Shown here: in pieces, positions 1 through 7,143 of the stretch
Position numbering within the stretch: the stretch's first letter is position 1
Layout of the letters: every line of letters begins with the position of its first letter
NCBI GenBank assembly: GCA_002490315.1
Contig: DLKG01000034.1
Location: forward strand, 1 to 30,913
DNA from: Prevotella sp. UBA7594
Lineage (GTDB): Bacteria; Bacteroidota; Bacteroidia; Bacteroidales; Bacteroidaceae
Reading direction: 5' to 3'
Length of the DNA stretch: 30,913 nucleotides
Notes under the pieces: model-generated
The model's database searches: none
What the model was told of the DNA's origin: nothing
Seen by the model: the letters and a program-made list of their open reading frames with translations, nothing else
Translations under genes and position numbers: made by a program

Positions 1-84
1 TTTCAAAGAACTCTTTCTTAATGCTTTCTTAACACGAACTTAACTCGTTTTGCTTGAGGTTTTGTTCGTTCTCAAAAGCGGATG

Positions 85-92
85 CAAAGGTA
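85..92 (-). promoter_or_regulatory. Leftward Bacteroidetes -7 element
   Basis: The minus strand reads TACCTTTG, a full match to the TAnnTTTG consensus of the Bacteroidetes primary sigma factor. A CTTG at 116-113 lies 20 bp upstream as a possible -33 element. It would drive a gene beyond the left edge of the window, which cannot be seen. Confidence 0.45.
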
Positions 93-224
93 AGGCATTT
101 TTTCAAAACACGCAAGAGTTTTGAAGAAAAAATTTCAAAAAAGTTTGTTTTTATCGTCATTATTGAGATACATCAAGAGAAATAAAGAAAATCTTACTAA
201 AAAGACACTTTTTTGCACACAAGC

Positions 225-255
225 ATTGGTAAATGTGCAAAAAGTTATAACTTTG
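225..255 (+). promoter_or_regulatory. fabI promoter
   Basis: TAACTTTG at 248-255 matches the TAnnTTTG -7 consensus. ATTG at 225-228, 19 bp upstream, is a near match to the TTTG -33 element. The nearest downstream gene on this strand is fabI, whose start codon is about 165 bases away. Confidence 0.6.
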
Positions 256-422
256 CATCGTCAAAACAGAGAAAACGAACAAAATAGTACGCTGTAAGAC
301 CAATCGAGCCTTAGAATTGAGGTTAGACAAGAGAGACATACACATTATATATTATATAGAGGACAACCATTATTACATATAAAAGGACAAATACACATAA
401 CACACATAAAGAGAAAAATTTT

Positions 423-1283
423 ATGTCTTACAATTTATTGAAAGGAAAGCGCGGTATTATCTTCGGCGCATTGAACGACGCATCGATTGCGTGGAAAGTA
501 GCAGAACGTGCCGTAGAGGAAGGCGCACAGATTGTGTTGACAAACACAGCAGTAGCTTGCCGTATGGGCACAATCGACGAACTCGCCAAGAAGACCGGCG
601 CAACAATAATCCCCGCTGATGCGACATCGGTAGAGGATTTGAACAACCTCTTCGTGAAAGCCCAAGAAGCTCTTGGAGGCAAGATTGACTTCGTACTCCA
701 CTCATGCGCCATGAGCGTGAACATGCGCAAGAAGCGTACATACGATGACCTTGACTACGGATTTCTGGACAAGACACTGGACATTTCTGCCATTTCGTTC
801 CATAAGATGCTGCAGACAGCCAAGAAGCTCGATGCATTGAACGAAGGTGCATCCGTATTGGCCCTCACCTACGTAGCTTCGCATAGAACATTCTTCGGCT
901 ACAACGACATGGCTGACGCGAAGTCGCTGTTGGAGTCAATAGCACGCAGTTTCGGCTACATCTATGGTCGTGAGAAGAAAGTGCGTATCAACACCATCTC
1001 CCAATCGCCGACATTCACCACTGCCGGAAGCGGCATTAAGGGCTTCGACGGTCTGTATGATTTCAGCGACCGTATGTCACCCCTTGGTAATGCCAACGCA
1101 GACGAGTGTGCCGACTACTGTGTCGTGATGTTCTCCGACCTGACGAAGAAGGTGACAATGCAGACACTCTTCCACGACGGTGGCTTCTCAAATATGGGAA
1201 TGTCGCTCAGAGGCATGACGCAGTACAACAAGTCGTTCGTCGACGAGAACCGCGACGAGAACGGCAACATCATCTACGGATAA
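423..1283 (+). CDS. fabI: Enoyl-[acyl-carrier-protein] reductase (NADH), FabI
   Basis: This is the enoyl-ACP reductase that performs the last reduction in each cycle of type II fatty acid elongation, in the cytoplasm, using NADH. The 286-residue protein is a short-chain dehydrogenase/reductase. The N-terminal stretch around residues 12-24 (IIFGALNDASIAW) is the FabI form of the nucleotide-binding loop, and the catalytic Tyr160-x6-Lys167 is present, with Tyr150 in the place of the second active-site tyrosine. It is about 25 residues longer than E. coli FabI, with a polar C-terminal tail after residue 265. The ATG at 423 follows a purine-rich GAGAAAAA stretch. It stands alone: a strong terminator follows and the next gene is convergent. 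FabI is the target of triclosan-type inhibitors in other bacteria; nothing here predicts resistance. Confidence 0.95.
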   Translation: MSYNLLKGKRGIIFGALNDASIAWKVAERAVEEGAQIVLTNTAVACRMGTIDELAKKTGATIIPADATSVEDLNNLFVKAQEALGGKIDFVLHSCAMSVNMRKKRTYDDLDYGFLDKTLDISAISFHKMLQTAKKLDALNEGASVLALTYVASHRTFFGYNDMADAKSLLESIARSFGYIYGREKKVRINTISQSPTFTTAGSGIKGFDGLYDFSDRMSPLGNANADECADYCVVMFSDLTKKVTMQTLFHDGGFSNMGMSLRGMTQYNKSFVDENRDENGNIIYG

Positions 1284-1303
1284 ACGATAAAGAGCATATA
1301 CAA

Positions 1304-1351
1304 AAAGACAAGGGATACGAAGCCTACAACTTTGTATCCCTTGTTTTTTTT
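1304..1351. terminator. Bidirectional terminator between fabI and the convergent secreted-protein gene
   Basis: Arms 1308-1318 and 1334-1344 are perfectly complementary over 11 bp, and four further pairs including one G-U close a 7-nt loop (1323-1329). A run of T follows at 1344-1351 and a run of A precedes at 1302-1306, so it can work for fabI and, on the other strand, for the gene ending at 1368. Confidence 0.85.
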
Positions 1352-1367
1352 ATTATTCAACCAATTT

Positions 1368-2771
1368 TTAATCTACCATCTTACGATGAATCTTCTCGGC
1401 AGCAGTCTTGCCAAGAAGTCGCTTCTCCACAACACTCAGTTTGCGATGGTTGACAAGCAGTCGCGACATACGCGCAGGAGCGCTTGCCGACACATTCTCA
1501 GAGAATTCTGATACAGGACGTGCATTCTGCTTGTCGAATGTCACGAGCAAGCGATGCAATGCGCCGTCAACGCCAGCCGCATCGGCAGCAAAGTAAAGGA
1601 ACGTACACGTTGTCCAGTCTGCCACATAGTTCTTTTGCGTATTGCTGATGTGTCCGCCCTGCAATATTGCGTTCTTTGTAGACTCCTCGGGGTATGTATT
1701 CTCATCCGTATAGTCGCCCTTTGCAAGCGCCAACACCCAATTGTCGGCAGCATCATTGGGAGTGATTACAGTCTGAACGTACACGCGTCCCTTCATTGAG
1801 GCATATTTCTCAGAATCAAGATTATACAAGTCGTCGCCATTGAAATAGCGATACTTCAAACTAATGTCGGCATCAGAATAATCAGTGAGCAACGTAGTGA
1901 ACTTCTGCTTATACACCTTTCCGGCAGCCGCTCCCGTCTCGTCCATGGCATAAGCATAGATATAATAGTCGGTGCCTGCCTCAAGACCAGACTCAGCCGA
2001 CTCACAGTTTCCAGTGAAGGTCACACCTTTCACCACCTGAGCCACAGTCATGCCCTTCTCCGAAGCATACTGCTCGATACTCTCCTTTACATTCATCGCC
2101 ATAGCCTTGTCGCCGGGGTAATCGGCAAACGGCGTGATACCCATCCAATAACGCACCGAAGCGTCAGACGGATTGACCACAATATTGCATCCTTCGGAAG
2201 TCAGGTCGGTGTAGCTTATGTCAAACTCGCAGTCGGCAGGATCGCCGCCAGGCAATGTGGAGAACTTCACGGTAGAAGGTTTGCCGTAGCACTTGCCCTC
2301 CTCGTTCACCGGAATAGCGTAGAACACGAAATCGGTACCGGCAGGAAGACCTGTTACATCGTCGGAAGCAGGACCCTTTGAAAGCAATGCTCCAAGAATG
2401 TTTTCGAGAGAAAGCGTAGGATAGGTCTGCTGCAGATATGAGATATATCCCTCTACAACAGACGCTATAGAACCGTCAGACTCGGCAAGCTGCTCCTCTG
2501 TCACGCAATCGTAATAATAAGCTACAGAATTGTCTGCAGGCTTTACATTAAGAGTAACGGTTGTGGATGTAAGTCCTGTATACGACAATTCGAAAGTCGT
2601 GCCTTCAATCTCGGGAGCATCAAAAACAATGCTGTCCACATCATCAGTGTTGAAGTCCTTCACCTCGCCACCTTTCATATGCATATGGAATGAAGTCTGC
2701 GCCTGGACTGCTGTGAAAAAGCCTCCAAGGAGGAATGTCATTGCTAAAATAAAAGAGTTTCGTTTATTCAT
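1368..2771 (-). CDS. Secreted protein with two fibronectin type III-like domains
   Basis: I do not recognise a named family for the whole protein (467 aa). A signal peptide covers about residues 1-24 (MNKRNSFILAM..., cleaved after AVQAQ). Residues 27-51 hold a short beta module ending in DVDSIVF that is shared with the next gene upstream. Two FN3-like units follow, at about 59-173 and 181-293. Each begins F(E/D)(L/I)SYT(G/D)LTS and has the pattern GLxAGTDxxxYA near its end. Residues 300-430 form a further unassigned region. The last 35 residues are strongly basic, which is unusual for an exported protein, and there is no T9SS-type tail or lipobox. It is probably the last gene of a three-gene minus-strand operon. 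It is likely exported; its role is unknown. Confidence 0.75.
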   Translation of the reverse strand: MNKRNSFILAMTFLLGGFFTAVQAQTSFHMHMKGGEVKDFNTDDVDSIVFDAPEIEGTTFELSYTGLTSTTVTLNVKPADNSVAYYYDCVTEEQLAESDGSIASVVEGYISYLQQTYPTLSLENILGALLSKGPASDDVTGLPAGTDFVFYAIPVNEEGKCYGKPSTVKFSTLPGGDPADCEFDISYTDLTSEGCNIVVNPSDASVRYWMGITPFADYPGDKAMAMNVKESIEQYASEKGMTVAQVVKGVTFTGNCESAESGLEAGTDYYIYAYAMDETGAAAGKVYKQKFTTLLTDYSDADISLKYRYFNGDDLYNLDSEKYASMKGRVYVQTVITPNDAADNWVLALAKGDYTDENTYPEESTKNAILQGGHISNTQKNYVADWTTCTFLYFAADAAGVDGALHRLLVTFDKQNARPVSEFSENVSASAPARMSRLLVNHRKLSVVEKRLLGKTAAEKIHRKMVD

Positions 2772-2845
2772 ATTTATATATTCAAACTTAATTTTTTATA
2801 AACGATTAGTGCACCGCAGTGCATAAAAAGTAACAGCCTCAACCA

Positions 2846-3742
2846 TCAAAAAGCAAGAACAGAGCGCACACGCATTTCCGTATTCTTGCGATAGTCGGCA
2901 GTGAAGCCCGGATTAAACTGCGACGAGTCGAAACTGAAATAGTAAGCCCATGTAGATGTGCCATACGAGTCAATCTTCTCGGTGCTTGTCCAATACTCCG
3001 ATCCCGAAGCATACATCGGCGCAGCCTTCTCGCCGAGGGCGTCAATTGAGTTGGCAACGCATGAGCGTCCTGAGCCATCCTCGTCGAAATAAACCCTGTC
3101 GTATATGTACTCCAACTGGCCTGCCGAAGGCAAGAACCAGCCCGAGCTTGCTGCAGGAGCCGGACAGGCTTGCTCGTAGGCAACTGTAGCATAATAAGCT
3201 GCAGGGTAGTTGTTGGTAGAAGCCGAAAGCTCCCCTTTATCGTGCATTGCAGTCTCTACAATTGACTGGGTGTTGGTGTAGCCAAGAAAATCGGTTGAGT
3301 TGGTCGAACCTCCTGTTCCCTCAAAAGAACTGTCGAAAGCACTCCACCATACGCCGTCATTAGATCCGTCCACATCAGTAGCATCCTTCAAAGCCACAAC
3401 ATATCCATGGAATTCGCCAATAGGAGTAGTTCCGTCCTTTTGCGTATAGTAAGCCACGCGGTCGTTTTGATCGGAAGCGATTCCAACGCGGAACACAATG
3501 CCCACAGGCGTAGCGCCATCCTTTAATTGCGTGCTCCACGTACCGTCGCTATAGTAGAAGTCGCCGATTCGAGGAGCGACCGTCTCCTCCGGCTCGTCAT
3601 CTTCGAAGACAAGACTGTCAACATCCTGACACTTGTATTTAACTGTCTCTCCAGACTTTGTATATACCGTGAACGACTGTGCCATTGCTCCCCCACAAAA
3701 GGCAAGAGCCGATATAAGAGTAAAAATTTTCTTCATAAGCAT
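2846..3742 (-). CDS. Secreted protein with a DUF1566-like C-terminal domain
   Basis: This 298-residue protein has a signal peptide (MKKIFTLISALAFCGGAMAQ). Residues 23-48 hold the same short module as its neighbours (GETVKYK...DVDSLVFE). From about residue 58 to the end it resembles the DUF1566 (Lcl C-terminal) family: WFLPSAGQLEYIY, then YWTSTE, then an aromatic stretch and the closing MRVRSVLAF. In other bacteria such domains occur on surface or adhesive proteins, so a surface role is likely but the ligand is unknown. ATGs at 3742 and 3736 are both possible; the second gives the more typical MKK start. The gap of about 43 bases to the upstream gene has no clear promoter, which suggests cotranscription. 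Confidence 0.75.
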   Translation of the reverse strand: MLMKKIFTLISALAFCGGAMAQSFTVYTKSGETVKYKCQDVDSLVFEDDEPEETVAPRIGDFYYSDGTWSTQLKDGATPVGIVFRVGIASDQNDRVAYYTQKDGTTPIGEFHGYVVALKDATDVDGSNDGVWWSAFDSSFEGTGGSTNSTDFLGYTNTQSIVETAMHDKGELSASTNNYPAAYYATVAYEQACPAPAASSGWFLPSAGQLEYIYDRVYFDEDGSGRSCVANSIDALGEKAAPMYASGSEYWTSTEKIDSYGTSTWAYYFSFDSSQFNPGFTADYRKNTEMRVRSVLAF

Positions 3743-3785
3743 AATTTATATTTATCGGATGTACACTTTTTCTATATGTCAATTA

Positions 3786-4298
3786 TTACTTTAATATCTT
3801 GAATGATCTGCCTCCGTCTACAGCCACTACATACACTCCAGACTTACGCCCGGCGAGAGAAACCTCCGCACAGCCTTCTGTATCTGCACGTACTACGCCA
3901 AGACATGCTCCCGAAGCATCAAAAAGTGATACATTGGAGCCACTCTTCAGTCCACTCAACCTCGCATGTTCGCCGTCCACATAAGTAAGGCGACTTTCTC
4001 CTGCGCTGACTGCAGCGATGGAAGTAGGCTCTCCTTTTCCGAACAGAAACTTACGCACGGCCGACAAATCGTAGTCGTCTGCCACTGCTGCCGCATTGAC
4101 ATAGAGATGTGAGTCGTCGAATGTCACCTTAGGACGATCGGCAAGTACATAGCTCAAACGTGTACCGTCACCAAACACCAAGGTCAATATGTTCTGTTCC
4201 TCTGCTTGCGTCACGAGACACGACGCGCCACAAAGCAATGCCGCAACTAAAGCTCGCTTCATTCCAAGAATACCATTACCGAGTACTAATTTCTTCAT
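3786..4298 (-). CDS. Small secreted protein with T9SS-like C-terminal sorting domain
   Basis: The predicted product from ATG 4298 has 170 residues. A hydrophobic export signal centred on MKRALVAALLCGASCLVTQA is followed by the short module seen in the next two genes (LTLVFGDGTRLSYVLADRPKVTFDD). The last 70 residues (SGLKSGSNVSLFDASG ... KSGVYVVAVDG, SFKILK) look like a type A T9SS C-terminal sorting domain, which in known cargo is removed during export to the cell surface. Little is left as mature cargo between these parts. Starts at 4337, 4328 and 4262 are also possible; I prefer 4298 because it opens MKKL and lies well downstream of the promoter. It is the first gene of a likely three-gene operon. 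No enzymatic function is visible. Confidence 0.65.
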   Translation of the reverse strand: MKKLVLGNGILGMKRALVAALLCGASCLVTQAEEQNILTLVFGDGTRLSYVLADRPKVTFDDSHLYVNAAAVADDYDLSAVRKFLFGKGEPTSIAAVSAGESRLTYVDGEHARLSGLKSGSNVSLFDASGACLGVVRADTEGCAEVSLAGRKSGVYVVAVDGGRSFKILK

Positions 4299-4373
4299 AG
4301 AATATGTTTCTTTAAGTGAATAAACCATTGTGAACATAGAAACGTATTGTCATCCATTGTTCAAATCCAGTAG

Positions 4374-4405
4374 CAAAAGTACATATTTTTATCAACAACT
4401 GCAAA
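4374..4405 (-). promoter_or_regulatory. Promoter of the three-gene secreted-protein operon
   Basis: On the minus strand TTTG (4405-4402) is followed after 20 bp by TACTTTTG (4381-4374), a full match to both parts of the Bacteroidetes consensus. Transcription would start near 4366, about 70 bases before the preferred start codon. Confidence 0.7.
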
Positions 4406-4547
4406 TTTATGTCAGAAAAACGTTCCATTGCAACGTAAAAATGACAATAAGCCTTGTTTTAAATACAGCTTCACATTCATAAACACAAATACACATTATT
4501 TTAATAAGTAAGAATGTAAAGACCATAGCAATGTCAACTAAAAAGAG

Positions 4548-4555
4548 TAACTTTG
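4548..4555 (+). promoter_or_regulatory. Serine dehydratase -7 element
   Basis: TAACTTTG matches TAnnTTTG exactly and ends 19 bases before the ATG, giving a very short leader. I do not see a good TTTG at the expected -33 position. Confidence 0.55.
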
Positions 4556-4574
4556 TAGACAAATACCAAAATAA

Positions 4575-5849
4575 ATGAAATCTTTAAGAGAACTATACAG
4601 AATAGGCAAGGGTCCGTCGAGCAGCCACACGATGGGTCCTCAGAAAGCGGCCCAGCTCTTCGCCCAGCACAACAAGGACGCACGGTCGTTTGAGGTGACG
4701 CTCTACGGCAGTCTTGCAGCCACGGGCCGTGGACACATGACAGACGTTGCCATCGACGAGGTGCTCCGTCCCATTGCCCCGCTCAACATAATATGGAAGC
4801 CGCAAGTGTTCCTGCCCTACCATCCCAACGGCATGAAGTTCGTAGCGTTCGACAACGCCGGCAACCGCGCCGACGAGTGGATATGTTACAGCGTTGGCGG
4901 CGGTGCGCTCTCTGAGGGCGAACACAGCCGATGGCTCGGCAATCTCAAGGAGGTCTATCAGAAGAATTCGCTGCACGAGATACAGCAGTGGTGTGAGAAC
5001 CACGGACGCAACTATTGGGAATATGTTGACGAATGTGAGGATGACGACATTTGGGACTACCTTATGGAGGTGTGGCATGCCATGCAGGCGAGTGTGGAGC
5101 GCGGCATTGACCACGAGGGAGCTCTGCCTGGTCCGCTGAAGTTGCCGCGCAAGGGCCCAATCTACTACGTCAAAGCGAGCGGCTACAAGCAGTCGTTGCA
5201 GTCGCGCGCACTCGTCTATGCCTACGCTCTCAGCGTGAGCGAGGAGAATGCCTCCGGCGGCACCATCGTGACGGCTCCTACTTGCGGCTCATGTGGTGTG
5301 CTACCCGCCGTTCTCTACCACTTGGCAAAGGGGCATAAGTTCAGTGACACGCGCATCTTGCACGCCATGGCAACAGCCGGCATCTTCGGCAACATCGTGA
5401 AACAGAACGCCTCCATCTCCGGCGCAGACGTTGGTTGCCAGGGTGAGGTGGGCGTAGCGTGTGCCATGGCGTCGGCAGCCGCCTGCCAGCTGTTCGGTGG
5501 CAGTCCGTCGCAGATAGAATACGCGGCGGAGATGGGGCTTGAGCATCATCTCGGCATGACCTGCGACCCCGTGTGCGGACTCGTGCAGATACCCTGCATT
5601 GAGCGCAACGCCTTCGCCGCCACCCGTGCCCTCGATGCCAATCTCTACGCCTCGTTCTCCGACGGCAAACACACCGTGTCGTTCGACCGCGTGGTGAAGG
5701 TGATGAAGCAGACGGGCCACGACCTGCCGTCGCTCTACAAGGAGACAAGCGAGGGCGGACTGGCACGCGCCTACCAGCAACATCTGAAGCAAATCACAGA
5801 CAAGGACAATCAAAGCGAGGACGACATACAGAAGTTCGGCTACAACTAA
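4575..5849 (+). CDS. sdaA: L-serine ammonia-lyase (L-serine dehydratase), iron-sulfur type
   Basis: The enzyme deaminates L-serine to pyruvate and ammonia using a [4Fe-4S] cluster rather than PLP. The 424-residue chain carries both parts in one polypeptide. The N-terminal beta domain has the conserved SSSHTMGP at residues 15-22. The C-terminal alpha domain has APTCGSCG at 234-241 and the likely cluster ligands Cys288, Cys330 and Cys341, found in GADVGCQGE and GMTCDPVCGLVQIPC. Their spacing (42 and 11 residues) agrees with what I recall for the Legionella enzyme. The ATG at 4575 lies just behind a consensus -7 element and the gene appears monocistronic. The protein ends FGYN, with no C-terminal cysteine of the kind I recall serving as a tail ligand in some homologues. 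Confidence 0.93.
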   Translation: MKSLRELYRIGKGPSSSHTMGPQKAAQLFAQHNKDARSFEVTLYGSLAATGRGHMTDVAIDEVLRPIAPLNIIWKPQVFLPYHPNGMKFVAFDNAGNRADEWICYSVGGGALSEGEHSRWLGNLKEVYQKNSLHEIQQWCENHGRNYWEYVDECEDDDIWDYLMEVWHAMQASVERGIDHEGALPGPLKLPRKGPIYYVKASGYKQSLQSRALVYAYALSVSEENASGGTIVTAPTCGSCGVLPAVLYHLAKGHKFSDTRILHAMATAGIFGNIVKQNASISGADVGCQGEVGVACAMASAAACQLFGGSPSQIEYAAEMGLEHHLGMTCDPVCGLVQIPCIERNAFAATRALDANLYASFSDGKHTVSFDRVVKVMKQTGHDLPSLYKETSEGGLARAYQQHLKQITDKDNQSEDDIQKFGYN

Positions 5850-5865
5850 AGGCTTAGGAAGTAAA

Positions 5866-5888
5866 ACAATAAAATCAACGTTTATTGT
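5866..5888. terminator. Weak convergent terminator candidate
   Basis: An 8-bp AT-only inverted repeat (ACAATAAA and TTTATTGT, loop 5874-5880) lies between the convergent serine dehydratase and kelch genes. The stem is weak and there is no strong T run, so the assignment is tentative. Confidence 0.25.
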
Positions 5889-5923
5889 CAGCGTATAATA
5901 GAAATAATACTCACACCTACCTT

Positions 5924-7027
5924 TTATTTCGCAGTGACCGCCACAATCTGTGGCGTGCGCACGGCGGGCTTCAGTTCGCCGCCAATATAGAATATGCCCT
6001 TCTGCGTGGCAACGGCCTGTGCGCCAGCTCGCGCAAGACCCTTTGAGGCGAAGCGCGTCGACAGCCATTTGCCTTTCACGGTGTCGTACTTATAGAGGTT
6101 GCCGCTGAAGCGATACCACTCTATGGGCTGCTTCAGATAGTCGGTCTTGCTGACACACTCATACCTGCCGCTGATGGCATCAAGGAAAATCACCTTATTG
6201 ACGCCGCCCGTGGCATAAACCACTCCGCCATCACTCCATGCCGTAGCGCCCGAAAGCGTCATCTCCTCGCCGCTTGGCGAGCATGGAGCAGCGAGTGGCA
6301 ACCAAGTCCCTGTTGCCAGATCGAGGCAATAGCCGTCGGTGTGGACAATACTGTTTTCGCCATTTGCGAAAAAGCCTCCCCACACATACACCTTTTCATT
6401 GCTTGCAGCCGCCACCGGTTGCACTCGCGGACTGCCGGGCACTGCAGTCATTTCTTTCCATCTTCCTCCCGAATAGCGCAGCACGGCGGACGACGGACAT
6501 CCGCTCTGATTGCCTCCTATCACATACACATCGCCACCCCACTGCGCCACAGCCATGTTGTCTATGCTACAAGGGAGAGAAGCCAGGCGACTGACCGTAG
6601 CCTCATCGCCCACCCCATTGAGCCTCACACTATATACAGCCGACAGAGAATGTTCATTGTTGCAGCCGCCGACGAAGAGAAGGCTGTCGCCACACGACAC
6701 GGCAGCGCCATAGGCTGCTGCTTCGGGCAGCCACCCTACAAGACGCCACGAGAGCACCTTGCTGTCGATGCGTGCCGCATAGATGCCAGCATAATACCTT
6801 TTCGGCTGTCCCGGCTCAGGGAAGTTGCATCCGCCTGCCATGACAAGCCATTCGCCTACCCTTCCGGCGTAACACGCCGAGACGCCAAGCGAATAGCCCG
6901 GCTCTGCAGAGGGGAAACCAAAGACGCTACTGACGGTTTGAGACTGAAGCGAGAGGGAAAAGGAGAGGAGAAGAACAAGATGTCCCAAGCCCTTCCACAC
7001 TTGGGAGGAGAATAGAATGTATCGCAT
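5924..7027 (-). CDS. nanM: Kelch-type sialic acid mutarotase (cyclically permuted NanM/YjhT-like)
   Basis: The 367-residue product has a hydrophobic export signal (about residues 1-30, ending LSLQSQ) and six hydrophobic-x-GG strand motifs (VMAGG, FVGG, YVIGG, YVWGG, YATGG, YIGG) that mark a six-bladed kelch propeller. NanM-type mutarotases speed up anomer exchange of N-acetylneuraminate in the periplasm. The segment GELKPAVRTP sits at the extreme C-terminus here, whereas I recall the like motif lying inside E. coli NanM. This fits the cyclically permuted mutarotase family known from Bacteroidetes. The ATG at 7027 is preferred to an upstream TTG at 7057 because it places the signal peptide at the N-terminus. 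It lies downstream of the nan genes but behind a terminator hairpin, so its level may be set by read-through or by its own promoter. Confidence 0.8.
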   Translation of the reverse strand: MRYILFSSQVWKGLGHLVLLLSFSLSLQSQTVSSVFGFPSAEPGYSLGVSACYAGRVGEWLVMAGGCNFPEPGQPKRYYAGIYAARIDSKVLSWRLVGWLPEAAAYGAAVSCGDSLLFVGGCNNEHSLSAVYSVRLNGVGDEATVSRLASLPCSIDNMAVAQWGGDVYVIGGNQSGCPSSAVLRYSGGRWKEMTAVPGSPRVQPVAAASNEKVYVWGGFFANGENSIVHTDGYCLDLATGTWLPLAAPCSPSGEEMTLSGATAWSDGGVVYATGGVNKVIFLDAISGRYECVSKTDYLKQPIEWYRFSGNLYKYDTVKGKWLSTRFASKGLARAGAQAVATQKGIFYIGGELKPAVRTPQIVAVTAK

Positions 7028-7078
7028 ATTCACGAAAGTTTTAAGTTCCGGTGACAATTTATTACTTTACATATCAAC

Positions 7079-7120
7079 AAAAGGAAAAGGGCGTGTGACA
7101 AAGGTCTTGACACACGCCCT
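7079..7120 (-). terminator. Terminator after the 2-epimerase gene, inside the nan cluster
   Basis: On the minus strand the arms AGGGCGTGTG (7120-7111) and CACACGCCCT (7097-7088) form a perfect 10-bp GC-rich stem with a 13-nt loop. A T-rich tail follows (TTTTCCTTTT, 7088-7079). It begins 24 bases after the epimerase stop codon. Confidence 0.75.
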
Positions 7121-7143
7121 AATTCTCTATATTGACAATGTTT

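Larger units (their letters stand above)
1..422. other. Intergenic region with divergent promoters and long fabI leader
   Basis: I see no convincing gene in this AT-rich stretch. It holds a likely leftward promoter at 85-92 and the fabI promoter at 225-255. The fabI transcript would start near 262 and carry an untranslated leader of about 160 nt rich in A, T and ACA runs. A 61-codon frame on the minus strand (160-345) has no family resemblance and overlaps the promoter, so it is not called. Confidence 0.6.

Noticed and set aside
2810..2823. Hairpin TGCAC-CGCA-GTGCA between two secreted-protein genes as a terminator.
   Set aside because: The stem is only 5 bp and no clear T run follows directly on the minus strand.
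7028..7057. TTG at 7057 as start of the kelch protein.
   Set aside because: The ten added residues would put a polar stretch before the signal peptide; the ATG at 7027 is better.
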